Source: Tritrichomonas musculus
Lineage: Eukaryota > Parabasalia > Tritrichomonadida > Tritrichomonadidae
Direction of reading: 5' to 3'
Length of the DNA stretch: 64,000 nt
Assembly (NCBI GenBank): GCA_039105265.1
Contig: JAPFFF010000024.1
Coordinates: 310,001-374,000 of the forward strand
Shown here: piece after piece, positions 62,937 through 64,000 of the stretch
Layout: the number at the start of each line of letters is the position of its first letter
How positions within the stretch are numbered: position 1 is the first letter of the stretch
Program-made: the position numbers and the translations under genes
Notes under the pieces: model-generated
Database searches by the model: none
What the model saw: only the letters and a program-made list of their open reading frames with translations
What the model was told of the DNA's origin: nothing

Positions 62937-63772
62937 ATATTGCATTCTTTCAAATGTGACAAGAATTGGTGAAGGTTTGAAAGGTCGAAATACCAGATGA
63001 TTCAAATCTTGAAATAATTGGAGAAGGAGCTTTCTCATCAACTGAAATTGAGAGCATAAAAATTGCAATTCATGTCCAGCAAATTCATGAAGCAACATTT
63101 TCTGATTGTGATTTTTCAGAAGATTCGGATCTACAAACAATTGAACTAAAATTGAAAGCTTGGCGATTCCTTCCGATGTTTCTGAGCTCAAGAGAGGATG
63201 GTGCTGTGGAACTGCTCCAAAAAAAATAAACATTTCAAATTTCTTAATTGTAAATTAATGGTTGGAAAAATAGATGAAAAAAGTGACAATTTCGATGTGA
63301 TTGTTTTTGCAATTTGTGATATAAAGAGTGCAACAATTTCGCCAAATATTAAAACAGATCGCAGCTTATTCATTCTCAGAAAGCAAAGTTGAAAGTGTTG
63401 AAATCTCATCAAATTTGACCCATATTTGTAAACACGCTTTTTCTGGTTGTGGGCGGCTTCGAAGATTTAATATTCCATCAGACTCAAAACTTCACACAAT
63501 CGAGAAAGTTGCGTTTGAAGAAACTTCAATTGAGACTATTTTCATTCCGCCAAAAATCACAAAAATTCGCAATGACACATTTTCATTATGCAGACAACTT
63601 CGAAGTATTGAAATTTCGCCTGACTCAGAACTTTAAACAATTGAGAAAAATTCGTTACTTACGTAACCATTTTTTAGATTTAAAAGAGCTAGAATTGGAA
63701 GAGAATCATCAAAATAAAATCAAAAATATCAGCAATCTTTTCTATGAAGGATTAGGTAATATCTTTTGGTGA
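62937..63772 (+). pseudogene. BspA-like leucine-rich repeat protein, decayed
   Basis: Several frames carry one BspA/LRR_5 gene: VEIPDDSNLEIIGEGAF and IHVQQIHEATFSDCDF (about 62985-63130), then VGKIDEKSDNFDVIVFAICD and SATISPNIK (63260-63350). AAYSFSESKVESVEISSNLT, HICKHAFSGCGRL and IEKVAFEETSIETIFIPPKI (63362-63560) come next, and finally the family's C-terminus NKIKNISNLFYEGLGNIF. At least three frameshifts or stops separate the pieces. Such proteins are thought to be surface or adhesion related in trichomonads. The start has been lost; to its left lies the TTAA element ending at 62823. Confidence 0.75.
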
Positions 63773-64000
63773 ATTCAAATAAAGTATTAAACAAGCATAT
63801 ATACATACATACTTTTTAAAAATCTTTTTTGCATGTTAATATTTATTGATATATAAAAATAAATTTATTTATAATTCAATATACAAATAATCAACACCAA
63901 AATCATGTCATTCATGAAGATGAAATCAAAAATAATGAATTTTTATTTCTCATCTTTTTGAAATGAGAAATTTATCTGGTTGAATTGTGTTGAGGCGCCC
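63773..64000. other. AT-rich end of window
   Basis: Nothing recognised in the last 228 bp. Confidence 0.5.

Noticed and set aside
1-64000. CRISPR arrays, rRNA genes, operons or riboswitches
   Set aside because: No regularly spaced repeats, no rRNA signature, and the gene content is eukaryotic.

Overview
The window looks like nuclear DNA of a parabasalid protist, most likely a Tritrichomonas species close to T. foetus. Four things point there. The DNA is very AT-rich. None of the large genes shows an intron. The gene families are the expanded trichomonad ones: BspA-type leucine-rich repeats, DUF3447 ankyrin proteins, Sel1-repeat kinases whose DFG motif reads DFD, BTB-like proteins with an F5/8 type C domain, and FSES-repeat surface receptors. 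Several genes also have a TCATT/TCATA Initiator-like site just upstream of the start. The assignment is by family recognition; no search was run.

Layout. 1-2.8 kb: a broken virus-like relic at the window edge, next to a decayed ankyrin/BspA gene. 2.9-4.5 kb: a TA-flanked transposon carrying a smaller TTAA-flanked element. 4.6-6.7 kb: a BTB-like/RCC1 protein whose 3' half is strikingly GC-rich. 7-11.3 kb: a BspA relic and a long protein kinase-Sel1 gene on the minus strand, broken into three frames. 14.1-18.3 kb: an intact UBR-box E3 ubiquitin ligase. 18.7-20.7 kb: a transposon inserted into a reversed copy of itself. 22.3-23.5 kb: an aldo/keto reductase of bacterial type with one frameshift, followed at once by a hAT-like MITE and a tRNA-Met-like relic. 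25.3-26.5 kb: simple repeats. 26.6-34.9 kb: a giant HECT E3 ligase gene cut by one in-frame stop. 35.2-38.7 kb: a beta-helix gene relic and an 1.8-kb element with an 8-bp target duplication. 38.8-44.7 kb: a large type I membrane protein gene, also cut by one in-frame stop. 45.3-47.7 kb: a glycine-rich, Cys-rich, FSES-repeat receptor-like protein on the minus strand. 47.8-54.5 kb: several transposons around an intact Fic AMPylase gene and a duplicated, transposon-split copy of its 3' end. 55.7 kb: a small gene of unknown function. 57.2-60.1 kb: a BTB/F5/8C gene split by a 1.7-kb element with ~415-bp inverted repeats. 60.9-61.8 kb: a PARP-like ADP-ribosyltransferase with an in-frame stop before a 69-codon extension. 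61.9-62.8 kb: another TTAA element. 63-63.8 kb: a BspA relic.

The genes do not form an operon or an obvious pathway. Two are ubiquitin ligases, two modify proteins with nucleotides (Fic and the PARP-like enzyme), and several are surface or adhesion families. The strongest signal is the transposon layer. One family group sits in TTAA targets with GG-starting ends and is proved by an empty-site comparison inside the window. TA-target and 8-bp-target groups are also present. The second pattern is a set of long host genes interrupted by a single stop or frameshift: recent pseudogenes, assembly errors or read-through.
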